64,000 nt of DNA, from positions 1-64,000 of the forward strand of contig NZ_FOGO01000011.1 in NCBI RefSeq assembly GCF_900111245.1, read 5' to 3'. Shown one piece after another: positions 32,597 through 40,857 of the stretch. The translations under genes and the position numbers were made by a program. The number at the start of each line of letters is the position of its first letter. Position 1 is the first letter of the stretch. The stretch is from Streptomyces qinglanensis. GTDB taxonomy: Bacteria > Actinomycetota > Actinomycetes > Streptomycetales > Streptomycetaceae. Below the pieces are notes generated by a model. That model worked only from the letters and a program-made list of their open reading frames with translations. It was not told the origin of the DNA and made no database searches.

Positions 32597-34435
32597 ATGA
32601 CCGACAGCCTGCGGGAGGGCGCGACAGCCGCACCGGACGCGCCCGCGCCCGGATCGGACGACGCGCTGCTCGCCCGTGCCCGCGACTGGCTGGCCGAGGA
32701 CCCGGACCCGGAGACCCGCGAGGAACTCGCCGCGCTGCTCGGGGCCGGCGACCTGGCCGAGCTGCGGGACCGGTTCGCCGGCACCCTCCAGTTCGGCACC
32801 GCCGGACTCCGCGGTGAGCTGGGCGCGGGGCCGATGCGGATGAACCGCGCCGTCGTCATCCGCGCCGCGGCCGGCATCGCCGCGTATCTGCGCACCCGCC
32901 TTCCCGGCACCGCGGAGGGCGACGCGCCGCTGGTCGTGATCGGCTACGACGCCCGCCACCGGAGCGCCGACTTCGCCCGGGACACCGCGGCGGTCATGAC
33001 CGGCGCCGGACTGCGCGCGGCGACGCTGCCCGGGCCGCTGCCCACCCCGGTGCTGGCGTTCGCCGTGCGGCAGCTCGGCGCGGCCGCCGGGATCATGGTC
33101 ACCGCCAGCCACAACCCGCCGCGGGACAACGGCTACAAGGTCTACCTGGACGACGGTCTGCAGATCGTGCCGCCCGCCGACGGCGAGATCGCGGACGCCA
33201 TCGCGGCCGTCGGCCCGCTCGCGGGCGTGCCGCGCCCCGAGTCGGGGTGGCAGGTGCTCGGCGACGAGGTGCACGACGCCTATCTGGCCCGCACCCAGGC
33301 CGTGCTCACCGAGGGCTCGGCCCGCGAGGTGCGGGTCGTGCACACCGCCCTGCACGGTGTCGGCCACCGGACAGCGCAGCTCGCCTTCGAGCGGGCGGGC
33401 TTCCCCCGGCCCGTGCCGGTGCCCGAGCAGGCCGAGCCGGACCCGGACTTCTCCACCGTCGCGTTCCCCAACCCGGAGGAACCGGGTGCGATGGACCGCG
33501 CGTACGCGACCGCCCGCGCCTGGGAGGCCGAGCACGGCGAACGCCCCGACGTGATCATCGCCAACGACCCGGACGCGGACCGCTGCGGTGTGGCCGTACC
33601 GGACGCGGCGGCCGGAAGCGGCGACGCGGCGGCCGGAAGCGGCTGGCGGATGCTGCGCGGCGACCAGGTGGGCGCGCTGCTGGCCACCCATCTGATCCGC
33701 AAGGGCGCCGCGGGGACCCTCGCGACGACCATCGTCTCCTCCTCGCTGCTCTCCCGGATCGCCGAGTCCGCCGGGCTGCCGTACACCGAGACGCTGACCG
33801 GCTTCAAGTGGCTGGCCCGCGTGGAGGGACTGCGCTACGGCTACGAGGAGGCGCTGGGGTACTGCGTCGACCCGCAGGGCGTCCGCGACAAGGACGGCAT
33901 CACCGCGGCACTGCTCGTCGCCGAACTGGCCGCCGAGCTCAAGCAGGCCGGGCGCACGCTGTCGGACCTGCTGGACGAACTCGACGTCGAGCACGGTGTG
34001 CACGCCACCGACCAGCTCTCGGTGCGGGTGGCGGACCTGTCGCTGATCGCCTCCGCCATGGAGCGGCTGCGCGCCGAACCGCCGACCACGCTCGGCGGGC
34101 TGGCCGTGGCGCAGGCCGAGGACCTGAACCGGGGCAGCGCGGCGCTCCCGCCCACGGACGGGCTGCGCTACCTGCTCGGCGGCGCGGACGCGGGCGCCGA
34201 CGCGGACGGCGGCACGGCGGGACCGATCGCCGGGGGCCGGGTCGTGGTGCGGCCCAGCGGTACCGAGCCGAAGCTCAAGTGCTACCTGGAGGTCGTCGTC
34301 CCGGTCGGGACGGCTGCCGGTGCGGAAGCCGGTACGCCTGCCGGGGCGGCGGCCGGTCTCGGCGCCGCGCGGGAGCGCGCGGCCGGGGTGCTGGAGCGGA
34401 TCAAGGACGATCTCAAGCAGGCCACCGGGTTCTGA
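32597..34435 (+). CDS. Phosphohexomutase-family enzyme, likely phosphopentomutase (PGM2-like)
   Basis: A 612-residue alpha-D-phosphohexomutase: active-site phosphoserine in MVTASHNPPRDNGYKVY, metal loop NDPDADRCGVAVP, sugar loop GYEEALGYC and phosphate-binding VVVRPSGTEPKLKCYLE. The GYEEALGY form resembles PGM2-type enzymes that act on pentose phosphates rather than classical ManB (EESG). Placed between the nucleoside phosphorylase and deoC, it would convert (deoxy)ribose-1-phosphate to the 5-phosphate. Usually annotated as phosphomannomutase. ATG 32597 starts the homologous region; GTG 32576 is an alternative. Confidence 0.88.
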   Translation: MTDSLREGATAAPDAPAPGSDDALLARARDWLAEDPDPETREELAALLGAGDLAELRDRFAGTLQFGTAGLRGELGAGPMRMNRAVVIRAAAGIAAYLRTRLPGTAEGDAPLVVIGYDARHRSADFARDTAAVMTGAGLRAATLPGPLPTPVLAFAVRQLGAAAGIMVTASHNPPRDNGYKVYLDDGLQIVPPADGEIADAIAAVGPLAGVPRPESGWQVLGDEVHDAYLARTQAVLTEGSAREVRVVHTALHGVGHRTAQLAFERAGFPRPVPVPEQAEPDPDFSTVAFPNPEEPGAMDRAYATARAWEAEHGERPDVIIANDPDADRCGVAVPDAAAGSGDAAAGSGWRMLRGDQVGALLATHLIRKGAAGTLATTIVSSSLLSRIAESAGLPYTETLTGFKWLARVEGLRYGYEEALGYCVDPQGVRDKDGITAALLVAELAAELKQAGRTLSDLLDELDVEHGVHATDQLSVRVADLSLIASAMERLRAEPPTTLGGLAVAQAEDLNRGSAALPPTDGLRYLLGGADAGADADGGTAGPIAGGRVVVRPSGTEPKLKCYLEVVVPVGTAAGAEAGTPAGAAAGLGAARERAAGVLERIKDDLKQATGF

Positions 34436-34562
34436 ACCGTCCGCAGGGCGGGGCGGCTGTCGCGGGGAACAGCCGCCCCGCCGCGCGAGTTGCGTGGGAA
34501 GGGGCACCGCCCCGGCTCGGAGAACTCCGGGCACACCACACGCAACGGGGAGACCGACGGCC

Positions 34563-35414
34563 ATGTGGCACGGCGAACAGCTCGACCTCGACGCCTACCT
34601 GGCGCGGCTGACGTACGACGGGGAACGCACCCCCACCGAGGCGACGCTGCGCGCGCTGCACCGCGCCCATGTGCTCTCCGTGCGCTGGGACAACCTGGAC
34701 AGCTTCCTGTACCGGTCGGTCTCCCTCGATCTGGCCGAGGTGCAGGACAAGCTCGTCCGCCGGGGCCGCGGCGGCTACTGCTACGAGCACATCGCCCTCT
34801 TCGCGGCGGCGCTGGAGCGGCTCGGGTTCCGCTTCACCGCGCTGGCCGGACGGGTGCAGCTGGGTGCGGAGAAGATCCTTCCGGCGACGCACGCCATGCT
34901 GCTGGTCGACGTCGACGGGCGGCGCCTGCTGGCCGATGTCGGGTTCGGCGCCAGCCCGCTCGCACCCATCGAACTGGTGGACGGCAACGAGGTGACGATC
35001 GAGGGGCGGCCGTTCCTGCTGCGCCGTACGGAGATCACGCCGGGCGCGGACGGCTGGGCGCTGCACCAGCCCGACGGCCGGGGCGGCTGGATGGTGCGGC
35101 ACACCTTCACGGAGAACCCGCAGTACCCGGTGGACAACGAGGTCGGCAACCACTTCATCGCCACCGGCCCGCACTCCCCCTTCAACCGCCGCCCCTTCGT
35201 CCAGCGCATCCGCGCCGACCGCACCGACCAGCTCGACGGCCTCACCTGGACGACGACCACGGCGGCCGGCGCCGCGACAGGCGGCGAGCCGGACGAGAAG
35301 CGCACCGTCGATCCGCGCGAGCTGCCCGGAGTGCTGGCCGGTACCTTCGGCCTGGAGCTGTCCCCCACGGAGGCGCGGTCCCTGGTCGAACGGGTTCAGC
35401 AGCGGGAGGAGTAG
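34563..35414 (+). CDS. Arylamine N-acetyltransferase
   Basis: A 283-residue NAT-family enzyme transferring acetyl (or other acyl) groups from CoA to arylamines or hydrazines, or closing macrolactams in biosynthetic clusters. The Cys-His-Asp triad is visible: RRGRGGYCYEHIALFAAAL, LPATHAMLLV and LLADVGFGASP. The N-terminus LDLDAYLARLTYDG and VRWDNLDSF are typical. No rifamycin-type PKS is adjacent, so a general xenobiotic role is likelier. Ends convergently with the PH-domain gene. Confidence 0.94.
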   Translation: MWHGEQLDLDAYLARLTYDGERTPTEATLRALHRAHVLSVRWDNLDSFLYRSVSLDLAEVQDKLVRRGRGGYCYEHIALFAAALERLGFRFTALAGRVQLGAEKILPATHAMLLVDVDGRRLLADVGFGASPLAPIELVDGNEVTIEGRPFLLRRTEITPGADGWALHQPDGRGGWMVRHTFTENPQYPVDNEVGNHFIATGPHSPFNRRPFVQRIRADRTDQLDGLTWTTTTAAGAATGGEPDEKRTVDPRELPGVLAGTFGLELSPTEARSLVERVQQREE

Positions 35415-35526
35415 TCCGCGGAGCCGCCGGAAACCGCGGTCCGTGCGGGACGGGCGGCTCGCACCTCCCGGGCGGGCCGAAGGGGGTGTGGGGCCGGGCG
35501 GCCCGGCACCTGCTGCCCGGGCCGCG

Positions 35527-36366
35527 TCAGCCCGTCGCCAGCAGAATCGCCAGCAGCACGGCGCCCGCCACCGCCGGGGCGATGACCTCGAAGGACCACC
35601 GGACGGCGACCTCTCCCTGGGCCGTGTCCTTCCGGCCGTGGGTCTCGGCCAGCTCGCGCAGCTCGTCGACGGACTGGTCGGAGGCGGCCCGCTTCTCCTG
35701 CAGCTCCGACGCGTCCGGGCCCATGTTCGGCACCCCGCGTCCGCCGAACAGCCCGCCGGGTCCGGCGGCGGGCGCCCGCCCCGAGCTGATCCGCTCGTTG
35801 TGCCGGGTCGCCTTCTTGCGGGCCCGCAGCGAGACCGGGATCGACCACAACTGGTACTTCGCGCCTCCGGCCAGCACCTCGCTGGAGTACCCGGCCCGCA
35901 GCGACTCCACGGCTCCCCACGGCACCTCGATGGTGCGGAACGGGTTGCGCACCCGCATCCGCCGCTCCCCCGCGAACACGGCGGGACGCAGGGTGAAGGC
36001 GACGACGAGCGGCACGACGCACAGCATCGCGGCGAGCGCCAGCCACGGTGTCCGGCCCTCGCCCCCGATGACCGCGTCGGTGGCGAGCCACAGCCCGATG
36101 GCCAGCAGGACGATGCCGCCCGCCATCCCGCCGGCCGAGCGGTACACCCGGTCGGGGAACTCCTGTCCCCCGCCCTGGGCCGCGGTGCCGGAGCCGGTGG
36201 CGTCTCCGGAACCGGCTTCTCCGCCGGAGCCGGTGCCGCTCCCGGAACCGGTGTCCGCGCCGGAGCCGGAAGCACCGCCGGGCTCCCCTCCGGCCGCCCG
36301 GTCGCCGTCCGTCGCGCCGCCGCGGTCCTCGCCCTCGCCCGTGCCCTCGCTGTCCTCGCTCGTCAT
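35527..36366 (-). CDS. PH-domain membrane protein
   Basis: A 279-residue protein. It has a low-complexity acidic/Gly/Ser N-terminus (repeats such as SGSGADTGSGSGTGSGG), two adjacent membrane helices (AGGIVLLAIGLWLATDAVIG and WLALAAMLCVVPLVVAF), then a bacterial PH-like segment (MRVRNPFRTIEVPWGAVESL through YQLWSIPVSLRARKK). A cytosolic region and a final C-terminal hydrophobic helix (VIAPAVAGAVLLAILLATG) follow. Function unknown. Divergent from deoC. Confidence 0.8.
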   Translation of the reverse strand: MTSEDSEGTGEGEDRGGATDGDRAAGGEPGGASGSGADTGSGSGTGSGGEAGSGDATGSGTAAQGGGQEFPDRVYRSAGGMAGGIVLLAIGLWLATDAVIGGEGRTPWLALAAMLCVVPLVVAFTLRPAVFAGERRMRVRNPFRTIEVPWGAVESLRAGYSSEVLAGGAKYQLWSIPVSLRARKKATRHNERISSGRAPAAGPGGLFGGRGVPNMGPDASELQEKRAASDQSVDELRELAETHGRKDTAQGEVAVRWSFEVIAPAVAGAVLLAILLATG

Positions 36367-36491
36367 GCGAACGATTGTGCCGGACCGTCCGCATGACGGA
36401 CATTGCGGTACGGCATCGAAGAGCACCCGGACGGGAGGCGGTCGCCGGACCACCCCCGCCAGGCTGGAGGGAAGAAGGCGGGGCTCATGGG

Positions 36492-36526
36492 GTGACAGCT
36501 CCTACGCGCGTAGATATGGTGCTCTG
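36492..36526 (+). promoter_or_regulatory. Palindromic operator within the leaderless deoC promoter
   Basis: GTGACA (36492-36497) and TATGGT (36515-36520) are spaced 17 nt, and the GTG start lies 6 nt later at 36527. The palindrome CTACGCGCGTAG (36502-36513) fills the spacer, ideal for repression. It shares AGCTCCTACGCGCGTAGAT with the adenosine deaminase site. Confidence 0.75.
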
Positions 36527-37510
36527 GTGAGCATGCCTACCGATGCGGCCCCTCGCGACGCGGGGAGGGGCTCCCTCTCCGACGTCGCGACCTCCGATGC
36601 CGCACTCCGCCGCTTTCTGCAGGGGCTCCCCGGTGTCGACGCGGTCGGGCTGGAAGCCCGGGCCGCCGCGCTGGGAACCCGTTCCATCAAGACGACCGCC
36701 AAGGCGTACGCGCTCGACCTGGCGATCTCGATGATCGACCTGACGACGCTGGAGGGGGCCGACACACCGGGCAAGGTGCGGTCCCTGTGTACGAAGGGCG
36801 CACATCCCGACCCGGGTGACCGCTCGGCGCCGCGCGTCGCCGCGATCTGCGTCTACCCGGACATGGCGGCCACCGCGCGGCAGGCGCTGACGGAGCTGGG
36901 CGCCGACGGGATCAACGTGGCGTCCGTCGCCACCGCGTTCCCCTCCGGCCGGGCCTCGATGGCGGTCAAACTGGCGGACACCCGGGAGGCGGTGGCCGCC
37001 GGGGCCGACGAGATCGACATGGTGATCGACCGGGGCGCCTTCCTCGCCGGCCGGTACCTCCAGGTGTTCGAGGAGATCCGCGAGGTGAAGGCCGCCTGCG
37101 GCGCGGCACACCTGAAGGTGATCTTCGAGAACGGGGAGCTCGCCACCTACGACAACATCCGCCGGGCCTCCTGGCTGGCCATGCTCGCGGGCGCCGACTT
37201 CATCAAGACCTCCACCGGCAAGGTGGCCGTGAACGCGACGCCGCCGAACACACTGCTGATGCTGGAGGCCGTCCGCGACTTCCGCGCCGCCACCGGGCAG
37301 CAGGTGGGTGTGAAGCCCGCGGGCGGCATCCGCACCGCCAAGGACGCGTTCAAGTACCTGGTGATGGTCAACGAGACGCTGGGGGACGACTGGCTCAGCC
37401 CCCACTGGTTCCGCTTCGGCGCCTCCAGCCTGCTGAACGACCTGTTGATGCAGCGCCAGAAGCTCGCTACCGGCCGCTACTCCGGCCCCGACTACGTAAC
37501 GGTGGACTGA
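36527..37510 (+). CDS. deoC: Deoxyribose-phosphate aldolase
   Basis: A 327-residue aldolase cleaving 2-deoxyribose-5-phosphate to acetaldehyde and glyceraldehyde-3-phosphate. Schiff-base lysine in ADFIKTSTGK (Lys227), second active Lys in VGVKPAGGIRT (Lys263), and LKVIFENGEL. The N-terminal 60-70 residues are an extension relative to E. coli DeoC, common in actinobacteria. GTG 36527 is set by the promoter geometry; ATG 36533 is the alternative. Two aldehyde-dehydrogenase-family genes follow with almost no gap; they would handle the acetaldehyde. Confidence 0.95.
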   Translation: MSMPTDAAPRDAGRGSLSDVATSDAALRRFLQGLPGVDAVGLEARAAALGTRSIKTTAKAYALDLAISMIDLTTLEGADTPGKVRSLCTKGAHPDPGDRSAPRVAAICVYPDMAATARQALTELGADGINVASVATAFPSGRASMAVKLADTREAVAAGADEIDMVIDRGAFLAGRYLQVFEEIREVKAACGAAHLKVIFENGELATYDNIRRASWLAMLAGADFIKTSTGKVAVNATPPNTLLMLEAVRDFRAATGQQVGVKPAGGIRTAKDAFKYLVMVNETLGDDWLSPHWFRFGASSLLNDLLMQRQKLATGRYSGPDYVTVD

Positions 37511-37513
37511 GCC

Positions 37514-38980
37514 ATGAACGACCAGCAGTCCGGGTCGACGACGTCGACGCTGTTCGGCTACGCGCCCGCGCCCGAGTCGCGGTCCGTGGTCGACATCGCA
37601 CCGTCCTACGGCCTGTTCATCGACGGGGAGTTCCGCGAGGCGGCGGGCGGCAAGGTGTTCACCACCCGGTCCCCGGCCGACGAGGAGGTGCTGTCCGAGG
37701 TCGCCTACGGCCAGGCGGACGACGTCGACGCGGCGGTGCGCGCCGCGCGCGCCGCGTTCGAGACCTGGTCGGCGCTGCCGGGGACCGAGCGCGCGAAGTA
37801 CCTGTTCCGGATCGCCCGGATCGTCCAGGAGCGCTCGCGCGAACTGGCGGTGCTGGAGACCCTGGACAACGGCAAGCCGATCCGCGAGACGCGGGACGCG
37901 GACCTGCCGCTGGTGGCGGCGCACTTCTTCTACTACGCGGGCTGGGCCGACAAGCTCTCCTACGCCGGCTGCGGGCCCGATCCGCGGCCGCTGGGGGTCG
38001 CCGCGCAGGTCGTCCCGTGGAACTTCCCGCTGCTGATGCTCGCCTGGAAGATCGCCCCGGCGCTGGCCGCGGGCAACACGGTGGTGCTCAAGCCCGCCGA
38101 GACGACGCCGCTCTCGGCGCTGTTCTTCGCGGACATCTGCCGGCAGGCGGGGCTGCCCAAGGGCGTCGTCAACATCGTGACGGGCGACGGCGCGACGGGC
38201 GCGGCCCTGGTGGGCCATCCGGACGTGCACAAGGTCGCCTTCACCGGATCGACCGCCGTCGGCAAGGAGATCGCGCGGACGGTCGCCGGCACGGACAAGC
38301 GGCTGACCCTGGAACTCGGCGGCAAGGGCGCCAACATCGTCTTCGAGGACGCCCCGCTCGACCAGGCGGTCGAGGGCATCGTGGGCGGGATCTTCTTCAA
38401 CCAGGGGCAGGTGTGCTGCGCCGGCTCCCGGCTGCTGGTGCAGGAGTCGGTGCACGACGAGGTGCTGGACGCGCTCAAGCGGCGGCTGCGCACCCTGCGG
38501 GTCGGCGATCCGCTGGACAAGAACACCGACGTGGGCGCCATCAACTCCGCCGAGCAGCTGGCCCGGATCACCGAGCTGGCCGAGGCGGGCGAGGCCGAGG
38601 GCGCCGAGCGCTGGTCGCCGCCGTGCGAGCTGCCCGAGCGCGGCCACTGGTTCGCGCCCACCGTCTTCACCGGGGTCGGCCAGGCGCACCGGATCGCGCA
38701 GGAGGAGATCTTCGGCCCGGTGCTGTCGGTGCTCACCTTCCGCACGCCCGAGGAGGCGGTCGCGAAGGCCAACAACACGCCCTACGGGCTCTCGGCGGGC
38801 ATCTGGACGGAGAAGGGCTCGCGCATTCTGAAGCTGGCGAACCAGTTGCGCGCGGGCGTCGTCTGGGCCAACACGTTCAACAAGTTCGATCCGACCTCGC
38901 CGTTCGGCGGCTACAAGGAGTCCGGCTACGGCCGCGAGGGTGGCAGGCACGGTCTGGAGGCTTACCTTGAGCACGCCTGA
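37514..38980 (+). CDS. Aldehyde dehydrogenase
   Basis: A 488-residue NAD(P)-dependent dehydrogenase, 3 nt behind deoC. Cofactor region QVVPWNFPLLMLAWKIAPAL and VLKPAETTPLS; general-base Glu in LTLELGGKGANIV; catalytic Cys in FFNQGQVCCAGSR; late EEIFGPVLSVLTFRTPEEAV. The simplest role is oxidation of acetaldehyde made by DeoC to acetate. The final codons overlap the start of the second family member, so the three genes form one operon. Confidence 0.94.
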   Translation: MNDQQSGSTTSTLFGYAPAPESRSVVDIAPSYGLFIDGEFREAAGGKVFTTRSPADEEVLSEVAYGQADDVDAAVRAARAAFETWSALPGTERAKYLFRIARIVQERSRELAVLETLDNGKPIRETRDADLPLVAAHFFYYAGWADKLSYAGCGPDPRPLGVAAQVVPWNFPLLMLAWKIAPALAAGNTVVLKPAETTPLSALFFADICRQAGLPKGVVNIVTGDGATGAALVGHPDVHKVAFTGSTAVGKEIARTVAGTDKRLTLELGGKGANIVFEDAPLDQAVEGIVGGIFFNQGQVCCAGSRLLVQESVHDEVLDALKRRLRTLRVGDPLDKNTDVGAINSAEQLARITELAEAGEAEGAERWSPPCELPERGHWFAPTVFTGVGQAHRIAQEEIFGPVLSVLTFRTPEEAVAKANNTPYGLSAGIWTEKGSRILKLANQLRAGVVWANTFNKFDPTSPFGGYKESGYGREGGRHGLEAYLEHA

Positions 38981-39866
38981 GGCACGTACATCCCCGGCAC
39001 GGGGCGCACGGCTGTCCGTGCTGAAGACCTACAAGCTGTACGTGGGGGGCACGTTTCCCCGCAGCGAGAGCGGCAGGGTGTACGAGGTGACCGACGCAAA
39101 GGGCCAGTGGCTGGCCAACGCCCCCCGCGCGTCCCGCAAGGACGCACGGGACGCGGTCGTCGCGGCCCGCAAGGCGTTCGGCGGCTGGTCGGGCGCGACG
39201 GCCTACAACCGCGGCCAGATCCTCTACCGCGTCGCCGAGATGCTGGAGGGCCGCCGCGAGCAGTTCGCCGCCGAGGTGGCCGCGGCCGAGGGGCTGTCGA
39301 AGGCGAAGGCGCAGGCCCGGACGGACGCGGCGATCGACCGCTGGGTCTGGTACGCGGGCTGGTCGGACAAGGTGGCCCAGGTGGTGGGCGGCGGCAACCC
39401 GGTCGCGGGCCCGTTCTTCAACCTCTCCACCCCCGAGCCGACCGGTGTGGTGGCGGTTCTGGCCCCGCAGAACGCCTCGCTGCTGGGTCTGGTCTCCGTC
39501 CTCGCGCCGGTGATCGTCACCGGTAACACGGCCGTCGTCGTGGCCGCACAGGACGCGCCGCTGCCCGCGCTCTCCCTCGCGGAGGTGCTGGCGACCTCGG
39601 ACCTGCCCGGCGGCGTGGTCAACGTGCTCTCCGGCGGTACCGCCGAACTCGCCCGGCCGCTCGCCGCGCACCAGGACGTGAACGCGATCGACCTCGCGGG
39701 CGCGGACCCGGAGCCGGCCACGGAGCTGGAGCGGGCCGCGGCGGACAATCTCAAGCGGGTGCTGCGCCCGGCGCCGGAGGGCGTCGACTGGGCGGCCGAG
39801 CCGGGGCTGGAGCGGATGACGGCCTTCCTGGAGACGAAGACCGTCTGGCATCCGATCGGCGCCTGA
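38967..39866 (+). CDS. Truncated aldehyde-dehydrogenase-like protein, probably catalytically inactive
   Basis: A 299-residue protein from TTG 38967, with GGAGG 7 nt upstream and 14 nt overlap with the preceding gene. It aligns with only the N-terminal part of the family (KTYKLYVGGTFPRSESGR, then AARKAFGGWSGATAYNRGQI). The cofactor block is degenerate: VLAPQNASLLGLVSVLAPVI where active enzymes have PWNFP, and the Lys-Pro-Ala-Glu motif is VVAAQDAP. The catalytic Cys/Glu region is absent. The reading frame is well kept, so it is likely a pseudoenzyme subunit or regulator of the first dehydrogenase rather than a decayed gene. Confidence 0.85.
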   Translation: MSTPEARTSPARGARLSVLKTYKLYVGGTFPRSESGRVYEVTDAKGQWLANAPRASRKDARDAVVAARKAFGGWSGATAYNRGQILYRVAEMLEGRREQFAAEVAAAEGLSKAKAQARTDAAIDRWVWYAGWSDKVAQVVGGGNPVAGPFFNLSTPEPTGVVAVLAPQNASLLGLVSVLAPVIVTGNTAVVVAAQDAPLPALSLAEVLATSDLPGGVVNVLSGGTAELARPLAAHQDVNAIDLAGADPEPATELERAAADNLKRVLRPAPEGVDWAAEPGLERMTAFLETKTVWHPIGA

Positions 39867-39913
39867 GCGCAACCGGGGACCGGAACCCGCACAGCGGGCG
39901 CCGGTCACCGGTC

Positions 39914-39955
39914 GGGCCGCGGCCCGCGCCCCCGAGGGGGTGTGGGCCGCGGCCC
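39914..39955. terminator. 20-bp hairpin after the deoC operon
   Basis: Arms 39914-39933 and 39936-39955 pair along their length with two G-U pairs on the plus-strand RNA. A TTCTC run follows. It closes the deoC-ALDH operon and faces the convergent HxlR gene. Confidence 0.88.
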
Positions 39956-40075
39956 TTCTCGTGTGCCCGGCACGGTCCGCGGCCGGGGCTCCTGCACCCG
40001 CGCGGTCCGCGGCACGTCCTGGCCCGGCCCGTCCTGCCCGGGTGCCCCGCCTCCGGGGTGCCGACGGGAGGGCGC

Positions 40076-40786
40076 TCAGCCCGCCGTGTCCAGCGCACGC
40101 GCCAGCGGCCCCTCCCGGCCGCCGTCCGGGAACGTCACCCGCACCGTCCCGGCCCGGATGCCGTCGGCCAGGGCCAGCGAGCCGTCCGCGAGGGCCGCGC
40201 ACGCCTCCGCGTCCAGTTCCAGCCGCGCCTCGGCGTCATCCGCCGGGCCCTCGCCGTACAGCGGGCCGTCCGGCGCGTCGCCCACCCGCAGGTGGAACGC
40301 CCCTTCGGGCAGGACGACCTCGATGAGCGCGGCCGCGCCGGCTCCGGTCAGCCCGCCCACCGCGTCCCGCAGCGGGAGGGCCCACCAGTGGGCACGTACC
40401 GCGTCGGTGGGGCGCGGTGCGCCCAGCGCGGGCGCTCCCCAGGAGGCGAGTGCGGTCAGCACGGGCAGCAGCCCGCGGCCGCGCTCGGTCAGTTCGTAGA
40501 CGTGGCCGGAGGCGGGGCGCGGCTGGCGGCGGCGTTCGGCCAGCCCCTCGCCCTCCATGTGCTTGAGCCGGGCCGCCAGCACATCGGTGCTGACGCCGGG
40601 CAGGTCGGCGTGCAGGTCGGTGTAGCGGCGCGGTCCGGCGAGGAGTTCGCGGACGATGAGCAGGGTCCAGCGGTCCCCCACCGAGTCGAGGGCGCGCGCC
40701 GTGGCGCAGAACTGGTCGTAGCTGCGGCGGGTGCGCCCCGGACTCGGCTGGCTGGCATGACTCGGCATGCCGCTCAGTGTAGACAT
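40076..40786 (-). CDS. HxlR-family regulator with C-terminal SCP2-like domain
   Basis: A 236-residue protein. Residues about 20-115 are a winged helix of HxlR type (CATARALDSVGDRWTLLIV, RELLAGPRRYTDLHADLPGV, STDVLAARLKHMEGEGLAER). Residues about 120-236 resemble an SCP2 sterol-carrier-like domain (FHLRVGDAPDGPLYGEGPAD, DAEACAALADGSLALADGI), seen in several streptomycete HxlR proteins and probably a ligand pocket. It is divergent from the aminotransferase gene with 71 bp between, containing several inverted repeats. Confidence 0.9.
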   Translation of the reverse strand: MSTLSGMPSHASQPSPGRTRRSYDQFCATARALDSVGDRWTLLIVRELLAGPRRYTDLHADLPGVSTDVLAARLKHMEGEGLAERRRQPRPASGHVYELTERGRGLLPVLTALASWGAPALGAPRPTDAVRAHWWALPLRDAVGGLTGAGAAALIEVVLPEGAFHLRVGDAPDGPLYGEGPADDAEARLELDAEACAALADGSLALADGIRAGTVRVTFPDGGREGPLARALDTAG

Positions 40787-40790
40787 GTGG

Positions 40791-40825
40791 TTGGACTTTC
40801 CAAGTGCGGACTTGGTAGAACCAAG
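40791..40825. promoter_or_regulatory. Inverted-repeat operator pair between hxlR-type gene and aminotransferase gene
   Basis: TTGGA-CTT-TCCAA (40791-40803) and CTTGGT-AGA-ACCAAG (40811-40825) are two perfect short inverted repeats about 21 bp centre to centre, on the same face of the helix. A further half-like GGTTGGACC follows. Likely bound by the adjacent HxlR regulator. Confidence 0.6.
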
Positions 40826-40857
40826 AAACCAGGGTTGGACCAGGAGGGTGGGGCAGC

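Noticed and set aside
31631..34564. Long minus-strand open frame across the nucleoside phosphorylase and mutase genes
   Set aside because: The plus-strand enzymes have clear catalytic motifs; the antisense product is low-complexity and unlike any family.
34490..36526. In-frame upstream extension of deoC making a protein of about 1000 residues
   Set aside because: The extension runs through the arylamine acetyltransferase gene in another frame and antisense to the PH-domain gene, with no homology; the leaderless promoter sits right before GTG 36527.
36485..38974. Long minus-strand open frame opposite deoC and the aldehyde dehydrogenase
   Set aside because: Shadow frame of two well-supported enzymes; composition dominated by Arg, Gly, Val and His.
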